A stretch of DNA of 64,000 nt from contig NZ_SJSN01000001.1 in assembly GCF_004331675.1 (NCBI RefSeq), positions 1-64,000 of the forward strand, in the 5' to 3' direction. The stretch's first letter is position 1, and each line of letters opens with the position of its first letter. Below are positions 61,401-64,000 of the stretch, piece after piece. The DNA comes from Pedobacter frigidisoli. Its GTDB lineage: Bacteria; Bacteroidota; Bacteroidia; Sphingobacteriales; Sphingobacteriaceae. Made by a program: the position numbers and the translations under genes. Under the pieces are notes generated by a model. It had not been told where the DNA came from. It made no database searches and was given only the letters and a program-made list of their open reading frames with translations.

Positions 61401-64000
61401 CGAAGCACCTAATAATCCGACAGGGATCACTAAGCTAGAACCTGTATTGATATTATTATCAACTGCAAATGTTGGATTAACAACCGCTGCGCCAATCGCA
61501 ATACCGTTAACACCACTCGCAACAGTTGATGTTGCCGTTCCACATGGTGTAGTTATTGGTCCGCCGTTTGGAATAACAGTTACTGTTACACTCGCCCTAC
61601 TTGTTGCGGTACAACCTCCAGCTACGTTTGCTTCAACATAATAAGTTGTTGTTGCGCTAAGTTGCGGGGTTACAAATGTTTCGCCTGTGAATAGCAAGTT
61701 TCCACCAGTTGCAGCATCGTACCAATTAATGGTCGAGCCAGCAGTGCTCGAAGTTGCTTTTAATACAGCAACCGAACCTTGGGTAATGGTAATAGACGGC
61801 GGCGTAATTACTGGAATATCAATGGTTCCTAAGGTAATTGTCGCTTCAGTTCTGCTTGATAATGTTCCGCAGGCATTAACCGCAGCAACAAAGTAACTTC
61901 TGTTTGCTGTAATCAATGGCGTAGTAAAAGTAGTTCCACTGAATAATATACTGGTTGATGTTGCTGTATCGTACCAATTGTAAGTAGAACCAACAATTGG
62001 ATTGCTTACCTGCAGCGTTACCGAAGTATTCGGACAAGTATTAACTGCCGCAGAAAGTAATGTTGGTGCAACTGGAGCTGGACTCGTAGTTACATTTACC
62101 ACTGTTTTATAACTCACACAACCTGTAGCAGAAACTGCGGCTACAAAGAATTTAGTATCGCCAGTTAAAACAGGAGTAGTAAAGATTACGCCATCTTTTC
62201 CTGAAAGATAATTACCAGCCGAATCGTACCATCTATATGTTAAGGCTGATGATGGATTGCTCACTTCTAATTGAGCAGTTGAACCCACACAAGCACTAAC
62301 ATTCGATGAAGCTACGGTTGGCGCAACCAGAATCCGTTGAGCGTAATTGAAATCTATTGAAGTAAGTGCACCCAATACACCAGAGTTTATCCTCACTTCT
62401 ACCCCATCGAATACGCTCGTTGGAACAAAGGTGATTAAGGCTTGCGTATTGCCACTTAATAATTGAACATTTAATAAACTATTATTTAAGAATCTAGCAT
62501 CGCCATTGCTGCTTGTTCCAACGTAGGTGGTTACAGAGGCATTTCCCAATAAGGCTAATGATAATAATTTTCCTGGAGTTGATACCAAGACACGTACCGT
62601 ATCTCCCACTTTAGATAAAGAACCAAATCCTACCCTTTGGAAAACCGAGGCGTTTAAAGCACCAACTGGCATTACGAGTGAAGAAGCGGTTTGCGTATCA
62701 TTATCGATTGCTAAAGTTGGATTAAATAAACCCGCCAATAAAGCCACGCCGGTTACACCACCTGTTTGGGTTGATGCCGCCTCACAAGGAACAGGGTTTG
62801 GAGATCCGTTACCATCAACTGTTATTGTGATTTGAACACGACTTGCTGAGGAACATCCATTTGTAGAAACCGCCTCAACATAATAAGTAGTGGTAACTGT
62901 TAGTGGAGGAGTTACATAAGTCGATCCTGAATAAATTGGTGTAATCGCTGATGGCGAGTTGTACCAATTGAAAGTATTTGTTGCATCAGCCGAAGTAGCA
63001 GTAATGATAGCTGTTTGTCCGGCGCTAATGGTAGAAGTATTTGCCGTAACTACTGGTAAAGCTGGACGAGGATTCACCGTTACCGCAGCAGCAGTACGTG
63101 TTGCACTTACACAATTTCCTTGTACCGCCTCTACGTAGTAAGTAGTGTTGGCGGTTAATGCTGGAGTTGCAAATACCGATCCTGTAAATACCAATGTTCC
63201 GTTTGCCGCTGCATCGTACCATTTGTAAGTTACAGCAGCATCTGGATTTGCAATCGAGATAGTAGCTGAAGACCCTGAACAAACACTAGCAATTGTTGCC
63301 AATACTGGAGCAGGAAGTGCTGGAGTAACCGTTACGATTACAGGGACTCTTGTGGTATTAGCGCAAGTTCCTTTACTTACTTGAATATAATAAGTGGTGG
63401 TAGCTGTTAATGCTGGTGTTGTAAAAGTTGCACCAGTGGCCAATTGTGTTCCACCCGTTGCGGCATCAAACCAAGCTAAAGTTGTTCCACCGTTTGCAGT
63501 TGCTGTTAGGGTTGCCGTGCTGCCAGAGCAGATGGTTTGGTTTCCAGCTGTTACCGTTGGATCAGGATAGATAACCGTTGCACCATAAATGTCTAAACTG
63601 GTTAACACGGTAGCCAATGCGCCGAAGCTCACTTGAACCCTATCGTAAGCACCGCCCGCTAAAACGGTTGCAAGAAAACGATTACCCGATAAAAGTTGAA
63701 GATTTAATAATGATGAGTTTAATTGAACTGTTCTTACTGTAGCAGTTCCGTTCATTACTCTAACTGTTACATTTCCTAATGCGGTTAAGTCTAATAGTCC
63801 ACCCGGCAACGCTAAATCTAAGCGAATGCTATCTGTTGCAGCGCCAACCGATGGGAAAATTAATTGTTGAATTCCTGTTGACCCCACACCAACCGCTAAT
63901 GAAATTCTGGTAAAGTTGTTAGCATCTGCATCGGTTGAGTTGCCAGCGCCTGCAATCTGACACAATAGGCAAATTCCTGTGATACTCGTGTTTTGGCTAT
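55467..64000 (-). CDS. Giant Ig-like repeat protein with T9SS type B C-terminal domain (5' end beyond window)
   Basis: The frame stays open to the window edge, so at least 2840 residues are encoded and the true start is right of 64000. The visible N-terminal part alternates a beta-rich module of about 150 residues (three copies; ...TFAVDNN..TGSSLV.PVG...) with Ig-like domains. From about residue 1110 to 2390 there are 14 tandem Ig-like domains of about 89 residues (267 bp), each with a Cys near its start and one in KCEN or RCEN. Four more diverged Ig-like copies, a fibronectin III-like domain and the gliding-motility C-terminal domain (PNAFTPNNDGKNDIF...YVYMVEVTFSDG) end the protein. It is probably a cell-surface adhesin or filament exported by type IX secretion with the PorP/SprF protein. 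Confidence 0.93.
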   Translation of the reverse strand, partial: SQNTSITGICLLCQIAGAGNSTDADANNFTRISLAVGVGSTGIQQLIFPSVGAATDSIRLDLALPGGLLDLTALGNVTVRVMNGTATVRTVQLNSSLLNLQLLSGNRFLATVLAGGAYDRVQVSFGALATVLTSLDIYGATVIYPDPTVTAGNQTICSGSTATLTATANGGTTLAWFDAATGGTQLATGATFTTPALTATTTYYIQVSKGTCANTTRVPVIVTVTPALPAPVLATIASVCSGSSATISIANPDAAVTYKWYDAAANGTLVFTGSVFATPALTANTTYYVEAVQGNCVSATRTAAAVTVNPRPALPVVTANTSTISAGQTAIITATSADATNTFNWYNSPSAITPIYSGSTYVTPPLTVTTTYYVEAVSTNGCSSASRVQITITVDGNGSPNPVPCEAASTQTGGVTGVALLAGLFNPTLAIDNDTQTASSLVMPVGALNASVFQRVGFGSLSKVGDTVRVLVSTPGKLLSLALLGNASVTTYVGTSSNGDARFLNNSLLNVQLLSGNTQALITFVPTSVFDGVEVRINSGVLGALTSIDFNYAQRILVAPTVASSNVSACVGSTAQLEVSNPSSALTYRWYDSAGNYLSGKDGVIFTTPVLTGDTKFFVAAVSATGCVSYKTVVNVTTSPAPVAPTLLSAAVNTCPNTSVTLQVSNPIVGSTYNWYDTATSTSILFSGTTFTTPLITANRSYFVAAVNACGTLSSRTEATITLGTIDIPVITPPSITITQGSVAVLKATSSTAGSTINWYDAATGGNLLFTGETFVTPQLSATTTYYVEANVAGGCTATSRASVTVTVIPNGGPITTPCGTATSTVASGVNGIAIGAAVVNPTFAVDNNINTGSSLVIPVGLLGASVYHQVGFPALSNVGDTLRLKITVPAQLLSVALLQNLTVTTFQGASSNNDGVSVSNPLITLRLLTGGSTAILTYVPTSRFDGVELRLGSGILGALTSINFDYAQRTITAPTVASATASACQGSSATLNVSNPQAGIIYKWYLGTTYQAGKDGATFVTDPALTAGTYVYSVTATATATGCESPKTEVTVTILPPPAAPIPSTTNPATTCINTPATLSVQAVAGITYNWYDAATNGNMLVNNNSSFTTSASLAAGTYDYYVEAVNGNSCANPTRTKVSITVNPSAIASDITVSGNSTLCASGTTTLTATSATVTNPIFTWYTDAALTNVAFVGSVFNTPAIATTTKYYVTVSGTNKCANAAGNSKEVTITVNPIAVATDINLAGTSTVCGGSSVTISASSTTVTNPIFTWYSNANLSTPVFTGAVFVTPTLTATTTYYVTVKGDNKCENSAATAKSITITVNPAATDADITASGTTVCKGSTAALSAATTTVVNPIFTWYSNAALTTVAHVGANFTTPALSVTTTYYVTVKGDNKCENSAANAKVVTVTVNEFATAADITVSNAQICAGSSVILMASSTTVTQPVFTWYSDASLTTAVFTGPSFTVTGLTSTTTYYVTVKGTNKCENAAADAKVVTVIVNPLATTTDIIVNGSTVACSGSSATLTASSTTVTSPIFTWYSDAALTNVSFVGAIFTTPALTSTTTYYVTVKGTNKCENAPGTGKQVTITVSPVAVAADIAAADATICSGSTATLAASSTTVTNPVFSWYNDANLTSVAFVGASFTTPILTATKAYYVTVKGDNKCENSASTAKVVTVNVNTGATAADITLSTPAIVCGSGTAVINASSTTVTNPIFTWYNDASLTSVAFTGPIFTTPTLTNTTTYYLTVKGSNRCENTAATAKAVTITVNPIAIASDIIVNGSTNICGGSATVLTATSTTVTSPVFTWYSDAALTNSVFVGSVFTTPTLTANATYYVTVKGANKCENTASTAKSVSIVVNTVASSTDVAASDATICAGSTASLVATTITVTNPIFSWYSDAALSTKVFTGATFVTPALTATTKYYLTVKGDNRCESSASTAKVVTVNVNAGATAADITLSTPAIVCGSGTSVINANSTTVTNPIFTWYNDASLTSVAFTGPIFTTPNLTATTTYYVTVKGSDKCENNAANAKAVTITVNPIAIASDIIVNGSTNICGGSTAVLTATSTTVTSPVFTWYSDAALTNAVFVGSVFTTPTLTANTNYYVTVKGSNKCENTAATAKSVSIVVNSIATSTDVAASDANICAGSTASLVASTATVTNPIFSWYSDAALTTKVFTGATFVTPALTATTKYYLTVKGDNRCESSAANAKVVTVNVNTVATAADITLSTPARICGTGTVVINASSTTVINPVFTWYNDASLTSVAFTGSTFTTPTLTTTTTYYVTVKGSNRCENTAANVKTVTVIVSPIAVATDISVSGATSICSNVAAVLTASSTTVTNPIFTWYSNANLTTSIFTGATFTTPVLTATTTYYVTVKGDNKCENSPATARVVTVTVNATPNNPIVSNAGTNICAGDVTTLIISNAQSGVTYEWYNAATGGNVLFTGSSYTTPILTATTDYYILAIGAGGCNNSGGRVKVTVTVNPKPTVPTVASSSVSVCTGSTAVLTVTSPQTGVVYNWYTTPTGGTIVGTGTNFTTPPVTANGTYYVEGTNGSCTSASRTPVNVIALPVPTAPASATAANGTICAGSTTILTVNNPTTGLIYRWYAASSGGTMLAEGVTFTTPALTTSTTYYVESIAVGGCASPTRTAVAVTVLPVLARPVVVVQETTINSVNFAWSPVSGATAYEVSLDNGSTWVNPTNGSTGTSYLVIGLKPDQSVTIIVRARGQIDCQTSANSVPVTGKATNPFGNQIFIPNAFTPNNDGKNDIFLIFGNTIASSKMSIYTQWGQLIFQSDNMATGWDGTFKGINQPIGVYVYMVEVTFSDGTTTMRKGTVTLIR

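Noticed and set aside
55639..63282. A dozen open frames of 60-102 codons on the plus strand
   Set aside because: They recur with the 267-bp period of the Ig domains and are antisense shadows of the repeats.

Overview
The window looks like chromosome of a Pedobacter-like member of the Sphingobacteriaceae (Bacteroidota). The evidence is AT-rich DNA, almost no Shine-Dalgarno sequences, a TAnnTTTG promoter element before ileS, a PorP/SprF protein beside a PorE-like OmpA protein and a giant secreted protein with a gliding-motility C-terminal domain, a eukaryote-type IleRS and several Bacteroidota-style lipoproteins. The genus is inferred; no rRNA is present.

Layout. 1-721: the 5' part of a group IIC intron sits directly behind the terminator of a tRNA-Val array that holds two good and two degenerate copies, all on the minus strand. 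785-10182: recO, an MMPL/RND exporter, two coupled small membrane proteins, the ileS-DksA-like-lspA operon and a DUF2809 protein. 10421-14569: the E1 and E2 subunits of 2-oxoglutarate dehydrogenase. 15091-21004: a DASH cryptochrome, a DUF4139 protein, a TIGR01777 epimerase and a CPD photolyase. 20997-22920: three tandem FKBP-type lipoproteins. 23260-29530: a beta-oxidation operon led by a MarR regulator. 29664-33132: acyl-CoA ligase and gamma-glutamyltransferase. 33399-35782: a small outer-membrane protein and an M61 peptidase. 36118-41640: a complete MFP/RND/TolC efflux operon. 41658-45639: a BadF-type kinase, a receiver protein and htpG. 45917-46807: a free-standing HsdR-N-like nuclease domain with an unknown partner.

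47201-52300 is the most unusual part. It is a compact RiPP (ribosomally made, modified peptide) locus: a LytTR response regulator, two nearly identical 46-residue precursor peptides found by translating the gap, a LytS-type histidine kinase and a full-length class I lantibiotic dehydratase (LanB). The precursors are rich in Ser and Thr but contain no cysteine, and no LanC cyclase, protease or dedicated exporter is nearby. The expected product is therefore a dehydrated peptide without lanthionine rings, or one closed by other chemistry. Between the precursors there are ten base differences, seven of them silent, so the coding sequence looks selected.

52415-64000 is a type IX secretion module: a giant Ig-like repeat protein cut by the right window edge, then PorP/SprF, then a PorE-like OmpA protein.

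Many intergenic gaps carry dispersed hairpin repeats. Some have entered genes: one adds about 33 residues inside the IleRS editing region, and related GC-rich palindromes form the last residues of the epimerase and the first residues of the photolyase.
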